Assembly (NCBI RefSeq): GCF_008710135.1
Contig: NZ_VYKK01000015.1
Coordinates: 1 to 64,000 of the forward strand
Source of the DNA: Paenibacillus spiritus
Lineage (GTDB): Bacteria > Bacillota > Bacilli > Paenibacillales > Paenibacillaceae
Direction: 5' to 3'
DNA length: 64,000 nt
A program made the position numbers and the translations under genes. Positions 17,262 through 27,110 of the stretch are shown one piece after another; within the stretch, counting starts at the first letter, position 1; each line of letters begins with the position of its first letter. A model generated the notes under the pieces. The model made no database searches. It saw only the letters and a program-made list of their open reading frames with translations, and was not told the DNA's origin.

Positions 17262-18704
17262 TCAGGGAATGCGCAGCCCCTTCGGCAGATGATTCTTGAG
17301 CTGGCCGCCGCTGGCCTTGCCCCAGCCGAGCGGCAGCCCGTCTACCGTGACCAGGCACCAGCCGCGCAGGCTGGCCTCTACGGGCAGACTCTCGCCGCGC
17401 AGCCAGGCCGCCGTTTCGGGAGCGTCTGCGGCCAGATTGAACGTGCGGGCGGCCTGCTCCGGCGACATCGCCATCGCCAGGGCATGGGCCGGCTCGATCC
17501 GGTTCTTCTTGAGCTGGGCGACATGCAGACCCGGCCGGGGAGTCTTCAGGCCGTTGAGCTGCTCCGGCGCGAAGCCGGAGCGGGGATCGGCGAAATCCTC
17601 CGGCAGCAGATACAGCGCCTCGCCGAAGAGCAGCGGCACGCCGGACAGCTCCAGGCCCGGCGCATCCTGCGCCGCCCACTCGCGGACGGCGCGCAGCGCT
17701 TCCGCCGCCTGGCCCGGGACGCGCGGGCTCCCGGCCCGGCCCGGCTTGCCGCCGCGCTGGCCGCGGCGCTCCGCTTGGGCCGCTGCCGGGGGCTCTCCGG
17801 CGGCGCGCTCGTACGCTTCAGCGTCCGGGCCTTCTTCGGGGCGCTTGCGCAGCAGCGCAATGAAATGCCCTTCGCCCTTGATCCGGTGCGGCCACAGCCG
17901 GTGGGCTTCGATCAGCTCCATCCCCGGGCAGCCGAGGATGATCCGGGCGACCAGTTCTTCATTCTCGGCCCGGTTGAAGGTGCAGGTGGAATAAGCGAGC
18001 GTTCCGCCCGGCTTCAGCATCCGGCAGGCGTCCTGCACGATGTCCCACTGGCGCGCCGCGCAGAGCTCCACATGCTCCGGAGACCATTCCTGAATTGCGC
18101 CCGGGTCCTTGCGGAACATGCCTTCCCCGGAGCAGGGAGCGTCCAGCATGATCCGGTCGAACCGCTCGGGGAACCGGCGGGCCAGCTCGCCCGGGGTCGC
18201 GCAGGTCACGACCGTATTGGCGATGCCGAGCCGCTCGACATTCTCGGCGAGAATGCGGGCCCGCTCGGGGTGAATCTCGTTGGAGACGAGCAGCCCTTTG
18301 CCCTCCATGCGGGCCGCGATGGCCGTCGTCTTGCCTCCGGGCGCGGCAGCGAGGTCCAGGATCCGTTCGCCCGGCTGCGGGTTCAGCAGTACGGCCGCCG
18401 ACATGGCGGAAGGTTCCTGGATGTAGTAGAGCCCGGCGGCATGGTAGGGATGCTTGCCCGGCCGGGCCGGATCTTCGTAGTAAAAGCCTTCCGGGCACCA
18501 GGGCACCGGTTCCAGCCGGAACAAATCCGCAGCGCGGGCCGCGGCCGCCGCGCCGGCGCCTCCGGCGCTTTTGAGCGTATTCATCCGCAGACCCTGGGTT
18601 CTCGGCTCTGTGTACGTATCGAGCATCGCCTCAGCCTCGGGTCCGAGCAGTTCGCGGACAGTGTTGACGAAGGCGGGGGGCAGCAGTGGCGTATTCATGT
18701 TCAT
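17262..18704 (-). CDS. RsmF-type rRNA (cytosine-C5)-methyltransferase, copy 2
   Basis: A 480-residue paralogue of the protein at 13963-15543, sharing the whole layout: an N-terminal region (ARPGKHPYHAAGLYYIQEPSAM), SAM motif DLAAAPGGKTT, DAPCSGEGMFRKD, catalytic YSTCTFNRAENE, then a linker and C-terminal RsmF-like domains. The linker is shorter than in copy 1. The start at 18704 has AAGGAG upstream; an ATG two codons later is possible. The two copies differ throughout, so this is an old duplication or a separate acquisition, not a recent one. They presumably modify different rRNA cytosines. Confidence 0.87.
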   Translation of the reverse strand: MNMNTPLLPPAFVNTVRELLGPEAEAMLDTYTEPRTQGLRMNTLKSAGGAGAAAAARAADLFRLEPVPWCPEGFYYEDPARPGKHPYHAAGLYYIQEPSAMSAAVLLNPQPGERILDLAAAPGGKTTAIAARMEGKGLLVSNEIHPERARILAENVERLGIANTVVTCATPGELARRFPERFDRIMLDAPCSGEGMFRKDPGAIQEWSPEHVELCAARQWDIVQDACRMLKPGGTLAYSTCTFNRAENEELVARIILGCPGMELIEAHRLWPHRIKGEGHFIALLRKRPEEGPDAEAYERAAGEPPAAAQAERRGQRGGKPGRAGSPRVPGQAAEALRAVREWAAQDAPGLELSGVPLLFGEALYLLPEDFADPRSGFAPEQLNGLKTPRPGLHVAQLKKNRIEPAHALAMAMSPEQAARTFNLAADAPETAAWLRGESLPVEASLRGWCLVTVDGLPLGWGKASGGQLKNHLPKGLRIP

Positions 18705-18885
18705 ATTCTTGGCAGTCTCCTTAAGCAAGGGTACGGATGACAGTGTCATCATGTCTATTGTGCAGTGTACCATAACTCGGAGGCAACCGTCCCGAAAAGG
18801 GCCGGGTTACGGTTTTGTCGGTTGCCGCCTGCCGGTTATCCCGGTAATATGAAATCAGACGGCTATCGAAAAGGGGACTTACCGT

Positions 18886-20025
18886 ATGAATCTGCTGCAA
18901 GCGCTCTTCTTTCCGCCGGAGCAGCCCGGCGGCGTCTCGTCCATGATACCCTATCTGCAGGAACGCTTCCGCTCCGGACGCTGGGAGATGGATCTGTTCT
19001 GGCTGCCCAAGCGGATTCGGGGCAAAGGCAAAGACGACATCGTATTCGAGACCTTCGACTGGACCCTCTATGGGGATAGTCCGGTGGTCCGGAAATATAT
19101 CCAGACGTACCGGGATTACCTCTGGTGGACGCGGCTCCGCCTGCTGCAGGGCAAGCCGTATGACCTGGTTCATGCCCATCACCCGATTGCCGGTATGGCC
19201 ATGAAGAAGATCTTTCCGCATATTCCGCTCATTCAGACTGTCCATTCCAGCTATGAGCGCGAGCTCATTCTGAACGGCGCCATTCAGGAAGGCGGGATTG
19301 AGCATCAGTTCCTGACCTGCATCTACCGGGAACTGGAGCAGATCAGCGACCGGCTGCTGACCGTGTCGTCCGCTTTTGCCGGCTATCTCGGCCAGTATGT
19401 CTCCGATCCGTCGCGCATCGGCATCATCCCGAACGGCTTCGACGAGAAGCGGTTCAAGCCCGTCGCCCATGACAATGACGTTCCGCAGCTCGTTACCGTC
19501 ACCCGGCTTGTACCCGCCAAAGGGCTCGACGTGCTGCTTGAAGCCTGCGGCGAGCTGAAGCGCCGCGGGCATGAATATGTGCTGCATATTATCGGGGATG
19601 GCCCGTTCCGGGGCGAACTGGAGAATCAGGCCCGTGCGCTCGGCATCTACAACGAGACCATCTTCTACGGCTACACCCTCCATCCGGAGGAGTTCATGCC
19701 GTTCTTCGACATCTTTGTGCTGCCCTCCCGGGCCGAAGCCTTCGGCTCCGTGTTCGCCGAGGCCGCCTTGAGCTGCCTGGCGCTGGTCGGCACCGACGTC
19801 GGCGGCATTCCCGAGCAGATCGACGACGGCGTCAACGGCCTGCTCGTAAAGCCCGACGACGTCCCGGCCCTGGCCGACGCGCTGGAGAAAGTCATCTCCG
19901 ACCCGGCCTACCGCTATGAACTCTCCCGCTCCGCCTGGGAGAAAGCCAAGACCCTGTACTCCCTGACCCGCGTTGCCAATGAGTTGAAGAAGATTTATTT
20001 GCAGTATCAGGTGGGGGCGGTGTAG
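18886..20025 (+). CDS. GT4-family glycosyltransferase
   Basis: A 379-residue GT-B fold enzyme. The N-terminal acceptor domain contains HAHHPIAGMAMKK. The C-terminal donor domain begins near residue 195 (VTVTRLVPAKGLDVLLEA) and has the E-x7-E motif in SRAEAFGSVFAEAALS. It transfers a sugar from a nucleotide or lipid donor to a surface glycan; neither substrate can be read. AAAGGGGA precedes the ATG. It stands alone, divergent from the methyltransferase and followed directly by a terminator, beyond which base composition changes sharply. Confidence 0.87.
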   Translation: MNLLQALFFPPEQPGGVSSMIPYLQERFRSGRWEMDLFWLPKRIRGKGKDDIVFETFDWTLYGDSPVVRKYIQTYRDYLWWTRLRLLQGKPYDLVHAHHPIAGMAMKKIFPHIPLIQTVHSSYERELILNGAIQEGGIEHQFLTCIYRELEQISDRLLTVSSAFAGYLGQYVSDPSRIGIIPNGFDEKRFKPVAHDNDVPQLVTVTRLVPAKGLDVLLEACGELKRRGHEYVLHIIGDGPFRGELENQARALGIYNETIFYGYTLHPEEFMPFFDIFVLPSRAEAFGSVFAEAALSCLALVGTDVGGIPEQIDDGVNGLLVKPDDVPALADALEKVISDPAYRYELSRSAWEKAKTLYSLTRVANELKKIYLQYQVGAV

Positions 20026-20054
20026 GGGGAAGGGACATATTAATAGGATTTAAG

Positions 20055-20082
20055 AAAGGCAGTCGTTACGGCTGCCTTTTTT
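20055..20082 (+). terminator. Terminator after GT4 gene
   Basis: AAAGGCAGTCG pairs with CGGCTGCCTTT around a 3-base loop, followed by six T residues. It marks the last core-like sequence before the AT-rich island. Confidence 0.85.
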
Positions 20083-20509
20083 CTGTGTCGAAAATCAATA
20101 TTGTTTTTTTAAAAGACAAAAGAAGGGATCGGCTTCGTGGAACATGAATAAATTTGTGACTAAAATTCACGTTTGCGATACGAATCATAACTCGGTTATT
20201 TCTAATTTCAGGAGTGGTATACAATTGCTGATTAAAAAATGACTCCTGCATTCAAAGCCGGTTGTTCCTGGCTCTGTCCTTTACCAGTGCGCAGAATTCG
20301 GATTCTTTCTCTGATAAATTCCATGTTGTTCAATTTCCCCTCACCCCTAACAAAACGATAGAATTTTTTGGAAGGATGCTCAACAGGATATAGTGAGGAT
20401 TTAAGTGGTTATAACCATGAATTAATACAGAGTGTGGCAATCAGATGCCAGAGGTATTTATGGAGAGGTTTTTAGTAAGAGGAACATACACAACCAGTTG
20501 AAAGTTGGA
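20083..20509. other. Non-coding left flank of the island
   Basis: About 430 AT-rich bases after the GT4 terminator and downstream of radC. A 61-codon frame on the minus strand lacks a family or convincing ribosome site and was not accepted. I see no repeat, tRNA fragment or promoter that I can support. Confidence 0.5.
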
Positions 20510-21118
20510 TTATATCAAGCCATGCTCCTTTAAACTGAAGAAGCGATTGCCACAAATAATTATATGATCAAGGACTTCTATTCCTATGATTTCCCCAGCG
20601 GCTATGAGTCGTTTTGTCAGATTAACATCCTCAATTGACGGCTCCGGGTCTCCGCTAGGGTGGTTGTGAGCGCAAATGAGCGAGGCGCTACAACGTCTGA
20701 TTGCTGCATGGAATACTTCCCTTGGATGGACGATAGCTGCGTTTAGAGAGCCAATAGAAATGACTTCTTTGAAGATAATGCGGTTCTTAGTGTTGAGGAA
20801 GAGGCAGATGAAGTGTTCTTTCTGTTCAAAACGGAGTTCGGGTTCTAGGAGATTATAAACGTCTTTGGGACTTCGGATAGCATTGTTAGACTGCTCCGGG
20901 TGTGTGAATATCTTAGCAAGCTTTAGCATAGCTGTAATTTGTCGGGCTTTTCCCTTGCCGATTCCCTTAATAGATACTAACTGTTGCTCTGATACATCAA
21001 TTAGCTCTGTGGCTGTAGGGAAACGTTGGAAAAGCTCTTGGATTGTGTAGCTGTCGTTGCTTTCCCTTAATGATTCAGAGACTAATTGTCTAAACTCATT
21101 CTCTTTATTCTGGCGCAT
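20510..21118 (-). CDS. radC: RadC-family JAB-domain protein
   Basis: A 202-residue protein. A helix-hairpin-helix region (SEQQLVSIKGIGKGKARQI) is followed by a RadC/JAB MPN+ domain with the metal motif HNHPSGDPEPSIEDVNLTKRL. Despite its name RadC is not shown to do recombinational repair; copies like this are frequent on mobile elements and near defence genes. The second ATG (21118) fits GGAGG at 8 bases better than the ATG at 21124, which touches the site. It is AT-rich like the island and unlike the flanking chromosome. It is divergent from the defence operon across about 650 bases. Confidence 0.87.
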   Translation of the reverse strand: MRQNKENEFRQLVSESLRESNDSYTIQELFQRFPTATELIDVSEQQLVSIKGIGKGKARQITAMLKLAKIFTHPEQSNNAIRSPKDVYNLLEPELRFEQKEHFICLFLNTKNRIIFKEVISIGSLNAAIVHPREVFHAAIRRCSASLICAHNHPSGDPEPSIEDVNLTKRLIAAGEIIGIEVLDHIIICGNRFFSLKEHGLI

Positions 21119-21767
21119 GGTCATTTCCTCCCAAGTGATTTCTTATTAACGTATATATAATATAGATTTCTATTCTTTAATATTTCCTTTTTTAGCACAT
21201 TTGTTTTTTATAATTATGCAAAATAGCAAATTTACGGAGTCACAGTAAATAGGTTGTGTGTCTACAAATTAACATAGAATAATCCAGTACAGACAAGTGA
21301 AAATATTAGGGTACGGTTACAACATGAATTTCTTAATCTTATATACCATCTGCAGAAATCCGATCTTCATTCTAGAGTTGCATCGCGTTAGACACATTTT
21401 TTAGTATAGAAGTCATTCCAGCGTGTCATATCCCGATGTGGAATTAAATAGTTGCACAGATGGTTTTTCGAATCAACTTTGACGATATTCGATATTGAGG
21501 GTTAACAAATCCTACCGAGTTGGCAGTTCACTTGTCTGGTGTATGAGAACAACGAAACGTCTGATCAGTCATCATCAGTTCCTTAAAAGGATGGTAATTG
21601 CCAATAGCGAAGTGTTCTTCAAAAAACAAAGGACAGGTGCTTCTACAAGACAAATACAATTCTTTTTTTTGATTATATTCAGGTGTTTTACAAAAAAATA
21701 TAAATATTGCCATTCTTGCTTTAGAACCTTATAGTTAAATATATCTACTAATAATGAGGCGATTATA
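21119..21767. other. Long AT-rich intergenic region between radC and the defence operon
   Basis: About 650 bases with no gene I can support. A 79-codon plus-strand frame (21495-21734) has no ribosome site or family resemblance. The region should hold the divergent promoters; a weak candidate for the operon is TTGCTT (21716-21721) with TATATC (21740-21745), an 18-base spacer. Confidence 0.4.
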
Positions 21768-23258
21768 GTGAGTTTAAGTCAAATATCTAACCCATTCTCT
21801 ACAGGTAGTGGTGGAGCATCATTTGAAATTAAAGTTTTTTCTAGTTTTATTACAGAGATGTTAATTGGTGGAGTCCTTCCGAATTCACCAATTGGTACGA
21901 TAGAAGCTGTTCGTTTTCAAGCTCGTCAATTAGGATATCATACTGATGATTGTTTAATATCAATAAAGTCAACCACAGCAACTCACAAAATTGTAATACA
22001 AGTGAAACATGGTCTTGCTTTCACTCAAAATACTGTTTTTAACGATGTTCTATCTGCAGCTTGGGCAGATTTCACTAATCCCCAGTTATTTAATCCTTTT
22101 TATGACAGGATTATAATTGTAACAGAGCCTCCTCCTCGTACAGTGATAAACCATTTGATACCAATTCTTCATTGGGCTAGGAACTGCAGCTCTTCTCAAG
22201 AATACTTGAGTAAAGTAGCTACTGAAAAATTTAGTTCTCAAAATAAACAGAATTATCTCGCATTATTTCGAGCCACTTTAGACCAAGCCAAAGGTGTTAG
22301 TGTTACAGATGATGAATTATGGAGTTTTTTGAAGAGCTTGTATATTTTGAATTATGATTTTGATGAACCAAATGGACAATCGCAAGCTAATATTCTTTCG
22401 AAATTAAACATCTTGAAAAATCCTGAATCTGTTGAAAGTATTGAAGGAATTTGGGCGAGAATTGTTGTTTTAGTTATGAATAGTAACCTAGCAGCAGCTA
22501 CTATAGTACTTGATCAAATTGATAAAGATATCCGATCATGTTTTCTTCCTATTAATGGATTAAGTTTACAGAATTCATTAAAAGATTTAAGTGCTTGCTT
22601 TCTTCAAGTAAAGCCTCAGGTGGAGCATTTTATCTCTTCATTTCCAGAACAAATGCACGAAGATCTTGAAGCTGCAATGATTTCCGCTCATGATAAAATT
22701 AATATGCTTTCGGCAAGTGCTATTATGGAATGGTTTTTTGAATCCTATCATTTACCCAAAATAAATCACAACTTTTTAGATGGCTTAGCTCAATTGTGGA
22801 AAATCCTCATTTTATTGGATATTGCTTATACAGAATTTAATTTAATAAATGAAAGAATCGCTAACCTTGTGCTGGATCCACAAAACGGTATATATAGACA
22901 TTTAGTGTACTCTACTCATCAAGATCCAATGCCGCGAGTTGTCTTAGCTTATGCACATCGATTTAATAAAGGGCTATACCCTAGTGTTTTTATTCATCCG
23001 ATCATTATGGAAAACCATAGACATTCTCAAAAATCTAATTTATGTAGAGCCTGTGGTGAAGTTTACAATTTTGGACAGATATTGGTTTCCTTTTGTCAAG
23101 ACTCAACTGTAGGTCCATATGGGGAAGAATCTAATTCACATCGTAATCTTGAAAGTGTCGAAATTCTATGTAGTAATTGTCTTTTTGATGAAATAACAAA
23201 TATTCAAACTATGAGTGATTTACAGAAAGCTATCCGAAAGGTTGTATCTAATGATTAA
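21768..23258 (+). CDS. ABC-3C-associated effector: predicted restriction-fold nuclease with C-terminal zinc-ribbon-like region
   Basis: A 496-residue protein. The N-terminal about 120 residues resemble the DUF4297/Cap4-type nuclease of the PD-(D/E)xK fold: GSGGASFEIKVFSSF (E20 on the first helix), TDDCLISI (D60, D61), then IVIQVKH (Q78, K80). Residues 130-410 are helical. Two cysteine pairs, CRAC (C426, C429) and CSNC (C468, C471), could bind zinc. It would cut DNA when triggered by its partner ATPase. The GTG start has GAGGCG upstream. It overlaps the next gene by 8 bases. The nuclease call rests on motif recognition only. Confidence 0.65.
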   Translation: MSLSQISNPFSTGSGGASFEIKVFSSFITEMLIGGVLPNSPIGTIEAVRFQARQLGYHTDDCLISIKSTTATHKIVIQVKHGLAFTQNTVFNDVLSAAWADFTNPQLFNPFYDRIIIVTEPPPRTVINHLIPILHWARNCSSSQEYLSKVATEKFSSQNKQNYLALFRATLDQAKGVSVTDDELWSFLKSLYILNYDFDEPNGQSQANILSKLNILKNPESVESIEGIWARIVVLVMNSNLAAATIVLDQIDKDIRSCFLPINGLSLQNSLKDLSACFLQVKPQVEHFISSFPEQMHEDLEAAMISAHDKINMLSASAIMEWFFESYHLPKINHNFLDGLAQLWKILILLDIAYTEFNLINERIANLVLDPQNGIYRHLVYSTHQDPMPRVVLAYAHRFNKGLYPSVFIHPIIMENHRHSQKSNLCRACGEVYNFGQILVSFCQDSTVGPYGEESNSHRNLESVEILCSNCLFDEITNIQTMSDLQKAIRKVVSND

Positions 23259-23790
23259 TTCAATTTGTTTACTTTTAGAAGAGGCTGGATTGGAAAAATC
23301 TCGAATTAAATTAGAGTACTCAAAATTTTTGTATGCAAATCCAGAACAAATTTTTGTGTTATCTAGTTTTACAAACGAGGATGAACTTTCGTCTGGTTGG
23401 AAAAATACAGCTCATGAGGTTGCAGTGACTATTCAATCAAAACTAAGTGACGAATTAGATTCTCTTAGATGGGATATATATCTTATTTACGTAGTTAATG
23501 ATCTTGTCTCTCCACATTTAAAAGCTGAGATTGAAAATAGTCGTTTATATTTTAGGAAGCTAGTCATTTTCAAGGGAGAAGAAGTGCCAATTGAAAATCG
23601 ACTTCCGCTTGGTATTCTTGGTCATTTGCACTTTAATGAAAAGCTAACTTTGTTTGATGATTATTCGTTTCTTGAGGAGTTCAAAAAAAATGTTTCTCCA
23701 GAAGTACAGAAAGAACTTGGTGATGATTTTTTTATTGACCCTAAGAGTAACTTGGAAATATTAAAATCAAAATATGGGGGAGAATTATGA
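23251..23790 (+). CDS. ABC-3C-like middle component
   Basis: A 179-residue protein of mixed alpha/beta character with no enzyme motif. Its size, its position between a nuclease-like effector and a Rad50-like ATPase, and segments such as YSKFLYANPEQIFVLSSF and WDIYLIYVVND fit the middle component of ABC three-component systems, which resembles small subunits that accompany large ABC ATPases. The start at 23251 overlaps the upstream gene by 8 bases (ATGATTAA), and its stop overlaps the ATPase start by 4. This strict coupling suggests that the three proteins form one complex. Confidence 0.6.
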   Translation: MINSICLLLEEAGLEKSRIKLEYSKFLYANPEQIFVLSSFTNEDELSSGWKNTAHEVAVTIQSKLSDELDSLRWDIYLIYVVNDLVSPHLKAEIENSRLYFRKLVIFKGEEVPIENRLPLGILGHLHFNEKLTLFDDYSFLEEFKKNVSPEVQKELGDDFFIDPKSNLEILKSKYGGEL

Positions 23791-26687
23791 GAATTGCTTT
23801 TCTTGAAATAGAATCTTTTCGGGGGTACGGAGAGAAGTACTCCTTCAGTTTCCCTGATTCAAATGTAATCCTATTGTATGGACAAAACGGGAATGGAAAG
23901 ACATCTTTTTTTGATGCAATAGAATGGTGCCTGACAGGTTCCATTTCTCGTTACGAAATTGCAAGTGATGAAAGACGTAGAACGAAATTTATTGGAAATA
24001 AATTCTCTAACAATATTCCACAAGTGAATTTAGTATTATCTGTTAATAACCATAAAATACATATTTTTAGATATGGCAGATCTTTTGGTAAGTTGACAGA
24101 TTATGGACAAGAAAACACTCGATTAAAAGTAGTTATAAATGATTCTAAGACTTTCTATGACTCAGAAGCTGAACAGTTGCTTTCCATTCTGTTAATTAAC
24201 GAACATTGGAGAAGTCGTATTAATCTTCAGCGAGGTTTATCTTTAACGAATATTTTAGGCCAAGAACAAATGGATTCACTTATTCGTGGCATAAAAGATA
24301 AGGACAGGTATGATAATTTATCTGTTCTTTTCGGTACTCAACATTTCCAAAATAAATATAATAACGCTTTTCAAGAGATAAAAAAAATAATTGTATCTAA
24401 GAATGAAGAGAATCAGAAAGCACTGAAGATTATTGAAGAATTATTGGGACAGTTAAAGTTAGAATTACAGAAGAATGATATAACCATTCCTGATAATATT
24501 AGTGAAAATTTAAAAGAATCATACATACGTCAACAAAAAAAAATTAAAAATCTTGATATCAGTAATCAATCTATCCCGGAAGTCCAATTTATTAAATCGA
24601 ATCTGGCTAAAGATCAAACCTATGTAAATAATTATTTGACAACTCACGAAAATACCTGGAATAAAACTATTAATGCGATATATGCATTTGAACGTTGGGA
24701 AAAACAGCAGCCGAGACTAATCAAATTATTAGAATTACAATCAATTGTTCGCAAAATTGAATTTGAGCAAAGAAAAGAAAAAGAAATTACTTGGTTAACG
24801 GAAAACTCTGTTCGTTTCTTTGAAACTGAAAATAAACTTATGGCCTTAAACACATCGCTAGAAGCTAAAAAAAGAGAGAGCAAAAAGCTTGAATTTTCAA
24901 TATCAATTTTAAGTGAGTCCCAACAACAAACTCTTGCTAAAAACACAGTATTACAGTCATCTATAAATATAAATGAAGAATCATTTAACAGTGAGGATTT
25001 GGTATCACAACTTCAAACGTTGGACATCTCATATGAATTGAGTTTTCAAATTCAAATGATTCTTGATAAGTTAAGAACTTCTCTGCTCAAACAAAGAGAT
25101 CTGGAACAAAGATCGATTGATTATAGCAAGGAATTAAAGGAAAATGAAAATCTTTTGAAGCAGATTCAAGATTTAGATAATAATTACCATCAACTTCTCA
25201 TATCAATACAAAACTATGCTAAGAATAATCCAGACGTTTCCACATGTCCTGCGTGTGGTACAAACAATATATCATCTAATCATTTGTTAGCTCATACTCT
25301 GAATCAACAAAATACCTCTCATCCAGATCTCAACAGATTATCAACTATAGTCGAGGATTCAAAGTTAAGTTATGCAAAAATAGAAAAAGAGATCATAGAA
25401 ATAAAAAATGATTATACTATTTATCTGCTGGAGTTCAAAAGAATAATTGATGAATTAACAAAATTAATAGATTCAGTACATCAATCATTATTGTTTACTA
25501 ATAAAGAATGTGAATTGTTGCAAAAAGAAATAGATTTTTTGAGAGAGTTCAACTCTGATTTCATTGAAAAATCCAAAAATCTAAAATTTGAAATAGAGGA
25601 AACGAATATATCAAACTTAAAAGAATTATTAAATGATAGCTTATCACGAATAGTAATAAACAAGGCCAACTTAGCTCAAACTCAAAATAATCTATTACGT
25701 TCCTGTGAATTAGATAATACAAATGAAATAGATATTATTGTCTCAAATGTTAAAAAGAATCAAGAAGTACTTTTTGATAGTTTTAGAGATATTTTTGAAA
25801 TTAATTCCATTGATGATATTGATGACTCTTTATCAATATCCTTCAACACAAAAATAGAAGAATTAAAGTTAGAAAAGAAAAAAATTGATAATTGGAAGAC
25901 CGCAAATGATGAACTCTCAATTTCTATTAAACAAATGGAAGCATTTGAGCATTCAAAATCCTTGAAAACTCAAATTGATATTAATGAAAAAAAACAGCTG
26001 AATCTTATAAACAACCGTACAAAATTAAAAAAAGACTTAGAAGTTATTGAAGCAGCAATCAAAGCAACTCCTATAACCATTGATAAGCTTAATGAAAATG
26101 TAATGGATGAATTATTTGATGATATATCTAAAATATACCAAAGAATTAGCCCCCATCCTTTATTTACTAATTTTAAATATGATAAAAATAAAAATTTTAA
26201 AGCAAATAGACTTCTTTATAATGTTAGTGAGAATGATGGTAACTTTGCAAATCCTTCATTTATTTTTAGTTCAGCACAAGTAAATGGATCGGCTCTTTCA
26301 ATCTTTTTAGCAATGGCAATGAAACAAGAATGGACTCCTTTATCTCTTATTGCAATGGATGATCCAATTCAAAGTATGGATGATCTCAATACCTCCTTTT
26401 TAGTTGATTTTATTAGAGAGTTAACGAAACATTCCACTGCAAAACAATTTATTATTTCAACTCATGATATAAATTTTTATCGTTTAATGTTAAAAAAATT
26501 CAGGTACCAAAATCTGTCAACTTTAGAATTCGAAGGATTAACTAAGGCTGGTCCTATCCTTACTATGAACTCAGGGAAATTTATAAGAACTCATTCGTCT
26601 CAGTCTCTTTCTAAAGGGAAGTTAGAATTAAATAAATTATTTGAAGATATTCTAAAAGATGATGAAGAAGACATAATTCATAAATAA
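23787..26687 (+). CDS. SMC/Rad50-like ABC ATPase of an ABC-3C-type system
   Basis: A 966-residue ATPase with split ABC halves. Walker A is GQNGNGKT (32-39). Two long coiled coils (about 200-480 and 500-790) flank a zinc-hook motif CPACG (487-491). The signature region is SSAQVNGSALS (828-838), Walker B is LIAMDDP with D858-D859, and the H-loop is STHD (H893). The hook would join two molecules, as in Rad50. It probably senses foreign or damaged DNA and controls the nuclease-like partner; that role is inferred. GGGGGAG precedes the ATG. Lys/Asn/Ile-rich, AT-ending codons mark it as foreign to this genome. Confidence 0.85.
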   Translation: MRIAFLEIESFRGYGEKYSFSFPDSNVILLYGQNGNGKTSFFDAIEWCLTGSISRYEIASDERRRTKFIGNKFSNNIPQVNLVLSVNNHKIHIFRYGRSFGKLTDYGQENTRLKVVINDSKTFYDSEAEQLLSILLINEHWRSRINLQRGLSLTNILGQEQMDSLIRGIKDKDRYDNLSVLFGTQHFQNKYNNAFQEIKKIIVSKNEENQKALKIIEELLGQLKLELQKNDITIPDNISENLKESYIRQQKKIKNLDISNQSIPEVQFIKSNLAKDQTYVNNYLTTHENTWNKTINAIYAFERWEKQQPRLIKLLELQSIVRKIEFEQRKEKEITWLTENSVRFFETENKLMALNTSLEAKKRESKKLEFSISILSESQQQTLAKNTVLQSSININEESFNSEDLVSQLQTLDISYELSFQIQMILDKLRTSLLKQRDLEQRSIDYSKELKENENLLKQIQDLDNNYHQLLISIQNYAKNNPDVSTCPACGTNNISSNHLLAHTLNQQNTSHPDLNRLSTIVEDSKLSYAKIEKEIIEIKNDYTIYLLEFKRIIDELTKLIDSVHQSLLFTNKECELLQKEIDFLREFNSDFIEKSKNLKFEIEETNISNLKELLNDSLSRIVINKANLAQTQNNLLRSCELDNTNEIDIIVSNVKKNQEVLFDSFRDIFEINSIDDIDDSLSISFNTKIEELKLEKKKIDNWKTANDELSISIKQMEAFEHSKSLKTQIDINEKKQLNLINNRTKLKKDLEVIEAAIKATPITIDKLNENVMDELFDDISKIYQRISPHPLFTNFKYDKNKNFKANRLLYNVSENDGNFANPSFIFSSAQVNGSALSIFLAMAMKQEWTPLSLIAMDDPIQSMDDLNTSFLVDFIRELTKHSTAKQFIISTHDINFYRLMLKKFRYQNLSTLEFEGLTKAGPILTMNSGKFIRTHSSQSLSKGKLELNKLFEDILKDDEEDIIHK

Positions 26688-26909
26688 AAATTACTATAGT
26701 AATATGAAATATTATCTCTTCTTTTAACAGTATTGGTAGCAGATTTGTTCAAGAGTTTTTCTGTATTTATAATGCTTTAATTTTTAAAAAGTAAGCCCAT
26801 TTTAGGACCAAACCCTTTCCCTGCAGGGCTTTCTTTCGCATTTCTCTTACGGCTTAGTAGTCATATTCATCTTGATATGGTAGGGACCTAAACGTACTCA
26901 AATATTCAT

Positions 26910-27048
26910 GCTAAAATACTTGCAAATATGGCTGCTCATCCAAATTCCTGAACGTAGAGAGTGTGAAGCATAAAAGTACCTTTAACCTCGTTGTTAAAGG
27001 ATTTGTGTTTGAACTTTCTGTGGTGTAGGAAAGGGGCTAAGGGAACTT
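26910..27048. repeat. Tandem structured element, copy 1
   Basis: About 139 bases roughly three-quarters identical by eye to 27111-27250. Hairpins: TCCTG-AACG-TAGAG (26946-26959), and CCTTTAAC/GTTAAAGG (26979-27000) enclosed by GCATAAA/TTTGTGT (26968-26974 with 27002-27008). The AACG loop is conserved in both copies. The strand of any transcript is unknown. Confidence 0.55.
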
Positions 27049-27110
27049 ATAATCTTGGGCACGGGAGTAAAAACAGGAAGAGGTACTTTTGTTTGTATAA
27101 CCTTAATTTT

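Noticed and set aside
20066..20251. 61-codon minus-strand frame in the island flank
   Set aside because: No ribosome site, overlaps the GT4 terminator and shows no family resemblance.
21495..21734. 79-codon plus-strand frame before the nuclease gene
   Set aside because: Low-complexity AT-rich composition, no ribosome site, no recognisable domain.
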